Below, one piece after another: positions 11,646 to 24,184 of a DNA stretch of 64,000 nucleotides. Source of the DNA: Okapia johnstoni (taxonomy: Eukaryota; Chordata; Mammalia; Artiodactyla; Giraffidae); the NCBI GenBank assembly GCA_024291935.2, contig CM044320.1, positions 54,440,001 to 54,504,000 of the forward strand, in the 5' to 3' direction. A program made the position numbers and the translations under genes. The notes under the pieces were generated by a model. That model worked only from the letters and a program-made list of their open reading frames with translations. It did not search any database and was not told the DNA's origin. Each line of letters starts with the position of its first letter. Position 1 is the first letter of the stretch.

Positions 11646-13299
11646 TGTCCAGACCCAGAAAAGACTCTTGCCCTTTTCTGCCAGCCCCTCCCCCCTCTAA
11701 GAGCCCTCTTCCCCTCCATCTGGGCTTCCCTATTTTTCAGCTCCCCTGGACCACACACTGCCCAGCTGCTGTCTCTAGATGAGCAGCAGACACTTCCAGA
11801 ACACACGCTGCAGGGTTAACATCTCCCTCCACCTCATCTGGCAACAGAGCCTTGGAGCGTATGTCCCAGGGTCAGCTTCTTCCTCCACAGCATAGACAAC
11901 ATGAGGACTTACTCACCCCACCCACCTCTCCAGCACTGGAATCCTTTTGCTGGCCTCTGAATTTCGCCTGTAGCCAAAGTTTGAACTACGGGAGTGGCTG
12001 GGAGGGAAAGGCTGTACATGTGATTGAGGGCAGTCAGCGGGGAAATGACTGCTCTGGTCTTTGAGGATCCCAGGGAAACCCCTTGTGTCTTGGGGAGAAG
12101 GACTGGGACATCACTTCCCATGGTGAGCCATTTAGACTGGGCCCCTTTTCTCTGAGCACTGGCCCCAGGCCAACATTTGGAACTCGGCCACACCACCAAC
12201 GGCCCCCTCTTGAAGCCCAGCCAGATTTCCCAGTGTGAGAAGCCTTCTCCACTCACACCATGTCCTGCCTCAGTCCTCACCCAATCCCTAACAACTCAGC
12301 AGCTTCCGGCCCTAAGGCTTGGCCCAGCCAGTCGGCCTGAAGCTTGCTAATTAAAGCAAACTCTGAAAGAGAGGCCTCAGAAGAACAGAGAAATGAGTCA
12401 ACAAAAGGAGTATGGGGGCACATTCACTGATTCTAAGAGGAAAAATAATCTGGGTGGGAAAGTGTAAGCAGAGGTGGTCAGAAAGAGATTTCAGATTTCA
12501 AGAGTCATTTTCCTACTATGCATGCAGCCTGTGTCCATCTCTACCAAAGGCAGGTGGAGCTGAGTTTCAACAACAGTAGACACTGAGGTTAGACAGTGAG
12601 CCACAGAGGCCCAGAAAAAGAGTAGGTGGAGGAAGACCCTGGAGAGATCAGCTGGAGTCCCCAGATACAGGTACCCATGTCCTCTGCTCAGCTCTAGGGC
12701 AAAGGAACAGCCAGTGTATGGGAAAGGAGGGTGGGGCTGATGTCCGCAGAGCCCTGGCAGTCTCTATACCAATTGTGAAAATGTCAGGCAGTTGTGCCAA
12801 GGGGGTGAGGGTAACACAGAATGGCCCTGGCACTCACCATGAGTCATCCTAATCTTAAATTACAGATTCACTGCTGAAACCCCCAACGCTAACCCCCCTC
12901 ATTAGCCCCTGCCCTCTGTTTCACGGGTGTGCTTGTCACCATTCTTTGCCACCCCTTCCAACCTCTGCTTTTCTCTCCCAGCTTTGAGAGTGAGGCACCG
13001 GGCATCTTCCAGTCTGCCTCCAATCTGCTTGCTCACTGCAGTTGGAAGCAAAAGCCAGAAGGGGGGAGGACTGGCAAGGCTGCCCTGCAGTGCTCTCACT
13101 CTTCCCGCTTCTATTGATCAGCTCCTCTCTGGAGCGGAGCCTCTTCCCAAACATTCCTCCCCTGCTGGTATTCCCTTCAACTGATGCTCCACAGGCATAG
13201 AGAGGCATAGTGAAAAGAGACAGGGAGCTGTCCCCCAAAGTGCTCTGGGCCTCCCCCTGCTGGGGTCTCTCCCATGGTTTCTGCAGTATAGTACAGTGG

Positions 13300-13500
13300 T
13301 TACACTCAAGCTCTCGCATCAGATAATCCGGCTCTGTATCCTAGCTCGACTGCTTATGAGCTCTATCACTGCACTGCTCTGTACCACAGATTGTTCATCT
13401 GCACATTATTATACTTCACATGACTATTCTCAGAATTAAATGAAATAATACATGTAGAGTGATTCACACATGGTGTTAAGTACTCAGGAGATGTTGTTAA
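13300..13500 (-). repeat. MIR SINE
   Basis: The motifs cagaattaaatgaaataata and aagtactcaggagatgtt, with an upstream gctcgactgcttatgagctc part, match a diverged MIR. The orientation call is tentative. Confidence 0.55.
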
Positions 13501-13549
13501 AGAAGTACCCATATAATAAGCACAGACACACAAAACACAATATCCAACA

Positions 13550-13695
13550 CTTCTTTTTCAATACTTATTTATTTGGCTGCATCGGGTCTCAGTTGTGGCA
13601 TGCGGGATCTAGTTCCCCAACCAGGGATCGAACCCGGGGCCCCTTGCATTGGGAGCGTGGAGTCTTAGCCACTGAACCACCAGGGAAGTCCCAGT
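13550..13695 (-). mobile_element. CHR-type tRNA-derived SINE (antisense)
   Basis: The segment begins with a T/A-rich end and reads ggtctcagttgtggcatgcg, gggatcgaacccggggcccc, then actgaaccaccagggaagtc. This is the reverse of the tRNA-related CHR SINE, including its B-box region. Confidence 0.88.
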
Positions 13696-14012
13696 ACCCA
13701 ACACTTTTCATTCAGAGTTTTTATTTTGGCACTTAATGTTCTGCTTTCTGCTGCCACTTAACCATTTCACTCACTAATCCTCTGACAGCTGGGCAGCTCC
13801 CTGGGATTTAAGATGATGCTCTGCAAAGAGTTGAATGAACTCATCAGTAATCTTCAACTCTGACTCAGAAATTCAAGAATGTTCTGTTCTAAATCAATCA
13901 GCATACGTTTCGCCTCCCTCTGCAAGTACATATAATGAAGTCAATTTTCAACCATGTAACTGAAGTGAGAGAACACCAAAGTTTTTAAAACAGCTTTAGA
14001 TATGGTTTAGTG

Positions 14013-14173
14013 CAGTGGTTCTCAACCTCGGGGGCACATTAGAATCACCTGAACAACTTTTTGAAAAATACTTGTACCAGGCCTCCACCCTCAGAGATTG
14101 GTCATGGACCAAGGCATATTTTTTAAAACTTCCCCAACTGAGTCTAATGTTTAGCTAAGGCTGAGAACCGCTG
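14013..14173. mobile_element. MER5-type hAT DNA transposon fossil
   Basis: This 161 bp non-autonomous element has terminal inverted repeats: cagtggttctcaacct at 14013-14028 and aggctgagaaccgctg at 14158-14173. The flanking octamers gtttagtg and atttaatc look like a decayed 8-bp target duplication, as hAT elements make. Confidence 0.85.
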
Positions 14174-14949
14174 ATTTAATCCAATCTCCTAATTTTACTA
14201 AGGAGAAAACCAACATCCAGAGTGGATACGCAACTTGCCCAAAGCCACCCGGCATGTCGGTGCACAGTGCACCAAGAGAGAATGTTGTAAGAGCGAGCAC
14301 ATGTTGGTGATGTTTATAATTTTTTCTTGTTGGGGTTAATCCCAGAAACACTTCTTTAGTTCAGAGAGGTGTTATATAATTTACCTTCTACTTTGGCAGC
14401 AGCACTTGTTCTGCTGGTAAGACTGAAATAAATGGGTTCGCATTCCCTGACCACAAAAGGACAGAGATGGAATGGCACATTCACCACACATAGCCAGCCA
14501 AATTAGCAAAGCTCCCTAGGAGGCCGCTGGAAATGCCTAAAACGCTGAGGGACTCTGGCGGGGTGGCGAGAAGAGACAGGGCTTGAAGAGAGAGGACAGC
14601 ATTCCCCCTCTAGAGGGAGGAGCTGAGGATTCAGAGAACCGGCCAGAGCTGCCAGGAGGAAAAGGCCAGGGAAGGAAAAGAATTTCAATGAGTCCTGGGA
14701 ACCTCTGCTCTCGCAACAACCGAACCATGATCGACAGCCTGGCAACAACAACCCTCCTAGCATCCTGGGATCCAGAGATTAAAAACTGTTCTGAAATCTG
14801 AGTACTAAAGAAAACGTCTTCCCACACTTACCAAAGTGAGTTCCCAATAAAGACAAGAGCTCACCTGCCCCTACGATCCCCTCCCTTCCCAGCCATGACC
14901 CTCACTACCTACCCAACCCCAGGTCTCAAGAGGAGGGCGGTTCTGGGCC

Positions 14950-14974
14950 TCACGTGACATTGCAGCCACGTGAC
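14950..14974. promoter_or_regulatory. Two CACGTG (CLEAR-like) boxes in the BLOC1S1 promoter
   Basis: TCACGTGAC at 14950-14958 and CCACGTGAC at 14966-14974 are two E-boxes 16 bases apart, about 90-110 bases upstream of the BLOC1S1 ATG. They are close to the TFEB/MiT CLEAR consensus GTCACGTGAC. Given the lysosomal role of BLOC1S1 in BORC, MiT/TFE control is a reasonable inference. USF and MYC/MAX proteins can also bind such boxes. Confidence 0.55.
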
Positions 14975-15061
14975 CCCGGCCCCGCGGGAGCCGAGCAGCA
15001 AGTTCCAGTTCCGCGAGGCGGAGAGGGGCCGGGCACGCCCTGCCCCCAGCCCGCCGTGACC

Positions 15062-18000
15062 ATGCTGTCCCGGCTGCTGAAAGAACACCAGGCCAAACAG
15101 AATGAACGCAAAGAGTTGCAGGGTAAGCCGAATATCCAGCCCGCCGTTTTCTCTCCCTCCGCGGCCTAGCCTCAGCACGGAGCCTGGATCTCGAGTAACG
15201 GCCCAGATCCGGGAAAGGGAGCGGGCTTGGGGGAGAGGAAATTACAGGAGCTTTGGTGGGGGGGAGTTCCGTTCCCCTGCCAATGGCCCTGGTCCCTTCA
15301 GCAGCATTAGCGTCCCCCTAGGCAACGCCCCCAGCGCTGTGTCCGCGGAGCCCTAGCCCCGCCCCCTGTTCATGGAACGCTGTGCCGATTGGTCCAGGGA
15401 GCCGCTCGTCCTGGAAGTGGGACGGAAACCTCCCGAAGAGAGGAGGGTGTTGAGGACCCCACAGGACTGGGATTCTTGGAGGCCTGAAACTGCCGAAATG
15501 GGGATGGGGCCCTTGTGTCCTGAATCCAGGCTGGGAACCCCAGAGTTACCAATCTTTAGGCCAAACCAGTGGGGAAAATGTGCCTGAGAGTCTGGAGTCC
15601 TGGTCGCTGCCAAGGACTCGTTAGCGTCCCTGGGCGAATCGCTTCCTTTCTCAGGCTACCAGTTTCCTCAGCTCGAAAATGAAAGTTGTGCAAGGCCCTT
15701 TCAGCTCTGGCACTCTGGCCTTGAAGTGACCTGAGGTGTTCCCATAGCTAGCAGAATAGTAATGAATGGGTGGAGAACCTTAAGTATCATTCCTCAAAAA
15801 ACCAAGTCTCCTGTCTAATCCCTTTCCCCCCTCCACCCAGAGAAGAGAAGGCGAGAGGCCATCACTGCAGCGACCTGCCTGACAGAAGCTTTGGTGGATC
15901 ACCTTAATGTGGGGTATGAACCTCTTCCCATCAACACGAACAGCCCTCCACCCAAGTTTAGGCACTGGCCTAGCCCTCAGGCTGCTCCTGAGGGGATGAG
16001 CTGTTCCCATTCCCCTACCCTCCCCCGCCCAGCTTAACTTTTATGGAGGGAGTCTTGAGTCAGCTCTGACCGCTAACATTGGGCAGGGGGAGCAGCTGCG
16101 GCCGGTGGAAAAGCAGCCAGATTTCCCCTTCTCAACAATAACCTCTCTGGTGCTCACGACTTGATGCCATCTGGCCATGTCCCTTCACCCCTCCAAGTAC
16201 AGCTGTCACTTCCAGCGGGAAGGAGAGCACCGTCCTTCCCCACAGCTTCCCACCCTCTCCTTCTGCACCTCCCACCCTCTGGCAAGTCTGGAGAGCAGCT
16301 GGCAGGAAAGAGATGACACAGCTGGTGAGGATGAGGGCAGAACCTATGCCAGGAGCCACCGCAGAGCCAGGCTGACACTCCCCTATCCTTCCGGGTCTCC
16401 AGAAACCACCCCTTGCTCCCGTCCTAAGTAAGGATTCCAGTAATGACTAGATACATGGGAAGGAGTAGAGAACATTGTCTCTTGACCCCAAGTGACTCAG
16501 AAAAGTGCAGAGATGATGATTTGATAGCCAGGCCATCTGTTGGGAGAAAGGAGGCAGTGTGATGCCTTCTGCCCAGGGCAAGCGGAATAGCTTGGTTGTG
16601 AATTTAGAGACTGAGTCACCCAAGTGAGCCAGGCAGGGACTGTCATCTTCATTGCTCATCTCGGGAAGATTAGGGGAAGAGAAGGCTGTGGTTGGGACCT
16701 CTGATCCCCACTCCAGTTCTCCGCCTTCACTCAGTGTGAATGAGAGAAAACATGAGATCAATGGGAAAAATGGGGATTTCAGGAGCTCCCAGGGAAAACT
16801 TGAAGCATTGGGAGCCCCCTGCAATTACTGTTTCAGCTCCTATAACACCCCGCACTGTGACCCAGCTATCTCCCAAAGAGAAGGGACAGGGTTGACACCT
16901 TCCCTCCCTCACATGTCGGCACTTCCTGGGCTCTGCTGTGAGGTTGGCCCAGGCTTCTCCCGCTTCTCTTTCTTTGCTTGGGTTCACCCTATGTCCAGCT
17001 TAGAGGGCAGCTAAGCCAAAGCCAGATTAGAAAGCCTTTTGTGTTGCTGCCCACAGCTCCTCTCATTCCCAGGAAAGGAAAACAAAGGCTCAGTCTATCT
17101 CAGCCCCTGTCAGGTGTCCTTCCCACTCTCTGGAACCCCCCCCCATAACCCCCTTCCTCCCCTCCAGCCCCCACAGATTCCAGTGGGTGGGGGCACTGGA
17201 TGTGGAGTCTCCCAGCTGACCTAGAGCTTTGGGGTGGAGAATGAAAGATGCATCAACCAATTAGGGAGAACAATTGTTGCACAATTATTGTGGGGGTGGG
17301 GGTGAGTGGGCAGAGGACTGAGGATACCAACCTCTTGGCAGTAATGGAACTGCAGCGAACCGTGATTGAGGAGAAAAGAAAAGAAAGACTATTGCCTAGA
17401 GCAGAAGGAAGAGAGAGAGAGAGAGTGCGTGTGTGTGTTCGTTCATCTGTGTGGGCGAAAGGAGGACTGGGAGAGAGAGCCAGGAAGCAGCCCTTGGGAT
17501 GTCTTCTCTTGACCCTGAGTTCCTGGGGAGGGGGTTGCTCTCCCATCCCACCCCGGATTCAGGGAGGGGCCCGATTTCCCTTCCCAACTTCTTGCACCGA
17601 TCCCTGGCCTCCCAATCATTGCCAGATGTGTCCCTGCTGCTGGATTTTCCCAGCCTCCCCACGGCCCCTTTTCCCTCCCAGCTTCTTCCCCAGTGGTACC
17701 CCCTCCACCCCCGCCGACCAAGTGCACCCTCCCTTCTCTCCCCCAGCTTTGGGAGCTCCTTTCAGGGCAGGAAATGGTCTGTATCTAGTTAGCTCTGCTG
17801 GGAATCCTGGGAGTGGAAGGAAGGGACCAGGCTCACTTGCATGCACTCTAGTCACTTGCCTTACCTCCAGGAATGGCTGAAATCCCAAGGTTTCTCCAGC
17901 GTGACTTCTGAGCAGCCTCCTACTGCAGCCCTGGGGTGTTAGTTCTGGAGACCACTCCCCACCAGCTGGGTGAGATGGCCTCCCTCCTCCTCCATCCTCT

Positions 18001-18518
18001 AGTGTGGCCCAGGCCTACATGAACCAGAGGAAGCTTGACCATGAGGTGAAGACCCTGCAGGTCCAGGCAGCCCAGTTTGCCAAGCAGACAGGCCAGTGGA
18101 TCGGGATGGTGGAGAACTTCAACCAGGCACTCAAGGTAAGCCACACTGCCTGCCTCACCAGCCTCATCCTATGACCCCATTGACTGCACCCTTAGGGGCT
18201 CCCCTCTGGCCTGGGGTTAAGAAGAAAGTGGGGATAGTCTCAGAAAGCCCAGAAATCTATGGCCCCAGTGCCACGGAAGAGGAAGAGGTAAAAGCAGCTG
18301 GTGGGTCCAAGCAAAGCCCTTTCTAGGGGATGGATGGAATGTGCCCCCATCCAGCCCCTGGAGCCACACCCCACCTACCCTGACGCCTGGGCTCCCCCTC
18401 CTTCCAGGAAATTGGGGATGTGGAGAACTGGGCTCGGAGCATCGAGCTGGACATGCGCACCATTGCCACTGCGCTGGAGTACGTCTACAAAGGGCAGCTG
18501 CAGTCAGCTCCTTCCTAG
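15062..18518 (+). CDS. BLOC1S1: BLOC-1/BORC subunit 1 (complete)
   Basis: This gene encodes the small shared subunit of BLOC-1 (lysosome-related organelle biogenesis) and BORC (kinesin-linked lysosome positioning). Coding exons are 15062-15122, 15841-15913, 18003-18135 and 18408-18518 (TAG). They total 378 nt, giving 125 residues, the length of the short human form. The product starts MLSRLLKEHQAKQNERKELQ and ends KGQLQSAPS; it is mostly charged alpha-helix and likely coiled-coil (KRRREAITAAT, NQRKLDHEVKTLQVQAAQF). All introns are GT-AG and the frame is unbroken. The ATG at 15062 has A at -3. The frame stays open upstream to about 14954 but contains no ATG, so the longer N-terminus annotated in human has no usable AUG here. 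The promoter holds two CACGTG boxes. RDH5 follows on the same strand. Confidence 0.97.
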
Positions 18519-18590
18519 TCCCACCTGCCCTCCCTTCCCCCACTCCTCCTACCTGCCCCAGGCGGGCAGGAGGGAGGCTGACAGCCCATG

Positions 18591-18596
18591 AATAAA
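18591..18596 (+). terminator. BLOC1S1 polyadenylation signal AATAAA
   Basis: AATAAA lies 73 bases past the BLOC1S1 stop and is followed by a T/G-rich stretch (ttctctgtgtttgtctc). It gives a very short 3' UTR. Confidence 0.88.
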
Positions 18597-19324
18597 ACAC
18601 AAGCTTCCATTTCTCTGTGTTTGTCTCAAGGAACTACTAGCTTAGTGTGGGGGGCAGGAATGGAAGATTCAAAGGCTGTTCCTCTTAAGAGATGCTACCT
18701 TTTGGGTGTCTCTCTTGGGTAGGGACTGGAACTAGCTTCCTCTTACAGTCTCAAGTCTCTTCTCCTCCTCGGGCCTGGTACCTGTTGCAGGTACTTTCCG
18801 GGTAAGCAGAAGGTGGGAGTTCCTCACCCATTTCCAAAAAAGGGCAGTGGGCCCCATCCCAAGCCTCCCAACCCAGGACTTCCATTTCCGGCAGAGGAGA
18901 AACAAGACAGGGAGCAGGCCTGGTCCAGCTCTGGCTCTCTGCCTCTCCGCGTGCTCACGGCCTCTCCCAGCCTGGTGCTAAGCAGTGTCATGAGTCTGGA
19001 CCAGGTGGAAGATTAACCCTTGGGTGTGGGAGCACTTCAGGGCAGGGAGGGGGATGAATGACAGGTCCAAGGTTACCAACAGAGGGGGGCAGCTGCCATC
19101 CTGGACAGATATCCTCATCTTAAGAATCCGTGACAGAGGGAGCCAGGAAGCCCCACTAGAAAAGACCAAGCCAAGAGGGGAGCCGGGCGCTCCTGGCCGG
19201 TGCCAAGCCCTGGCTTCAACCCACAGGCCCAGCTTCCCTGGCTCCTCCTCCCCCACCCCCCGCCAGCCCCACATGCACTTAATACTTCTGGCACCCAGTC
19301 CACCCGCCACGGACTTTGGCCTTA

Positions 19325-19435
19325 GCTGTAGCTAGTGTGGGAGCCTGGGAAGACGTGGACCACAAGTTTCTCAAGCAAAACAAAAGGAGGAGCTTCAGGT
19401 GCTATAGTACCTGCCAACAGCTTTCCCCTGAGGAG
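19325..19435 (+). other. Candidate non-coding first exon of RDH5
   Basis: A GT donor (aggag|gtaagc) at 19435/19436 ends a stretch placed as the known non-coding RDH5 exon 1 would be. Candidate acceptors before the coding exon are at 19990/19991 (ctgcccag) and 20009/20010 (cacttgcag). The 5' end is not determined. Confidence 0.45.
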
Positions 19436-19544
19436 GTAAGCAGGGTACTGGGGGGAGGGGTGGGGCAGTGGCTATGAGAAGACTAGTGATATTGATAACT
19501 CAAAGGCTCAAGCTTTTCATGTGTCCCCTCACACTTTATCCCCT

Positions 19545-19690
19545 TTGATCCTCCACAGTTCCCAGGTGGGCATGCTGGATGTTAGCCCTACTTGGTAGAT
19601 GAGAAAACAAGTTCAGAGACACAGGGCAGTGCTCAGCCTCACACAGTAAGTTTGGAGCCACCAGGACTAGAATGCAGGTGGCTTATGTGT
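19545..19690 (+). repeat. MIR SINE
   Basis: The segment has the MIR pattern cttggtagatgagaaaacaa, agttcagagacacagggcag, cacacagtaagtttggagcc. It lies upstream of the RDH5 coding exons. Confidence 0.75.
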
Positions 19691-20027
19691 TTCCAAAAAC
19701 AGGGCCCAGCTGGTTTAGTAGGAGCTAAGAGGTGACAACAAATAAGATCCCGCTGCTCCCATGCAGCCGGTCTGCGCACAGGACCCAGCTCATCTCCTCT
19801 CAGTTAAGTCACCCACAGATACAGGGTCTGCCCAGATCTTCACTTTACTTAGATGAACCAGTTTGTCTGCCAGTTATCTACCAAGCAGGTAATTTGTCAA
19901 TCTGCTCAAACCAGAGACTTCCAGCTAGGCAAGGATCTGAGGGGTGAGGGCTGGTGGGCCAGCGTCAACTAGACACGTCCCCCTGCCCAGCCTCGGCTGC
20001 CACTTGCAGGTCACCTGGGCTCCGGCC

Positions 20028-23028
<3,001 letters not shown>

Positions 23029-23129
23029 ATCCAGCCCTCCAGCAAGAGATGGTTGTTCAAGGCAAGGACTCTGATTTATTCTGTCCCCCACCCTGGTACT
23101 GCCTGGTGCCTGGCATAAAATAGTCACTC

Positions 23130-23135
23130 AATAAA
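23130..23135 (+). terminator. RDH5 polyadenylation signal AATAAA
   Basis: AATAAA lies 102 bases after the RDH5 stop, followed by tgtgtattatt. It matches a short 3' UTR. Confidence 0.88.
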
Positions 23136-23227
23136 TGTGTATTATTCAAAACAAAAAACACTGTGGGTGGGCAGAAATGAAGGTGCACAGTGGGAGACTG
23201 ACCCCATTTAATTCCTAACCTAGGCTG

Positions 23228-23316
23228 GGGCTTCCCTAGTGGCTCAGTGGTAAAGGTTACACCTGCCAATGCAGGAGACACAGGAGATATGGGTTCAACA
23301 ACCACCACCACCTAAG
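23228..23316 (+). mobile_element. Bov-tA SINE head fragment
   Basis: Only the tRNA-derived head is present (ggcttccctagtggctcagt to gatatgggttcaacaaccac). The Bov-A body is missing, so the copy is 3'-truncated. Confidence 0.8.
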
Positions 23317-23386
23317 GAGACATCCTTCAGGGTCTCGGGCGTGTTTAGTACCTGCAAAACATCTAGTACCCACAAGGGGGCGCAAG

Positions 23387-23450
23387 GGGAGTCTTGTGTG
23401 TTTGAAGCTGCACCTAGGGGGAGTCTTGTGTGTTTGAAGCTGCACCTAGA
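23387..23450. repeat. Tandem duplication, two 32-bp units
   Basis: The phrase gtcttgtgtgtttgaagctg starts at 23391 and again at 23423, a 32-base period. It lies in the short gap between the 3' ends of RDH5 and CD63. Confidence 0.85.
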
Positions 23451-24117
23451 GATGTGGCCACCAGAGGGCACTGTTGGACGTCTCCTTTCTGCGTGAAATA
23501 AGATTGAAGTCGAGTGTTAAAGAGTGGGAATAGGGGTGTGGGGAAGTGGTGAAGAGGAGTCAAGGCCAAGCTGGGTGGTTTCCACGGAAAAACGGGCACC
23601 CACCTCTTAAATTCTTCTATTATCTAAAGTAAGTCAAGAAGGACATTAACTGGCCGCACAGGTATAAAAGTGACTTGTCACCACCCTGAAAGAAGCCAGG
23701 CCCCCTTGCGGATTAGTGGAGCAAGGAGTTGCTGGGGCCTCAAAGGTGGGCAGAAGACCAGGGGGAAGATGTCGAAGGTGGATGTACGCTGGCCTCTCCC
23801 AAGTAGGACCTTTGTAGGGAATCCCATTGACTCGGGAGATGGTTTCATGAACCCTTCAGCACGGAGCCTGGCAGCACAGGGAGCGCAGTGGGCCTTAACC
23901 TCCTCTGGATCCCCACATCCACTGCCAGACCAAAGAAAGCCTTGAGCAAAATCCTCCTTTTGCCCCACCCCTGCCAAACAGGCCAGCCTTTCCCAGAGAT
24001 GCAAATAGAACAGGGTCCCAGAGGATGGGAACATGGATAAAGAGGGAGAAGGGATAAAGGATCACTTTTTAAGACAAACTGAAACTCTTTCTCTTTGGGG
24101 TCTGAAAAAATAATCCG

Positions 24118-24123
24118 TTTAAT
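24118..24123 (-). terminator. Probable CD63 polyadenylation signal ATTAAA
   Basis: The plus strand reads tttaat, which is ATTAAA on the minus strand, 62 bases after the CD63 stop. No closer AATAAA is present, so this common variant is the likely signal. Confidence 0.6.
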
Positions 24124-24184
24124 CGAAAAACCTGGAGTATATTACCCCACTCTCCTGGATGAGGGGGCTGAAGAGACAGACCCC

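Larger units (their letters stand above)
8700..14900. other. Intergenic region ITGA7-BLOC1S1
   Basis: No coding exon was recognised here. The stretch holds L1 3' ends, MIR, a CHR SINE and a MER5-type element (listed separately), polypurine tracts near 9030-9200, a catcc repeat near 8957-8975, and the two MEF2-consensus sites. Open frames in this region show no family resemblance. Confidence 0.7.

Noticed and set aside
14954..15121. Start of BLOC1S1 at 14954
   Set aside because: The codon there is GTG, not ATG; the conserved MLSRLL start at 15062 has a suitable context and gives the known 125-residue length.
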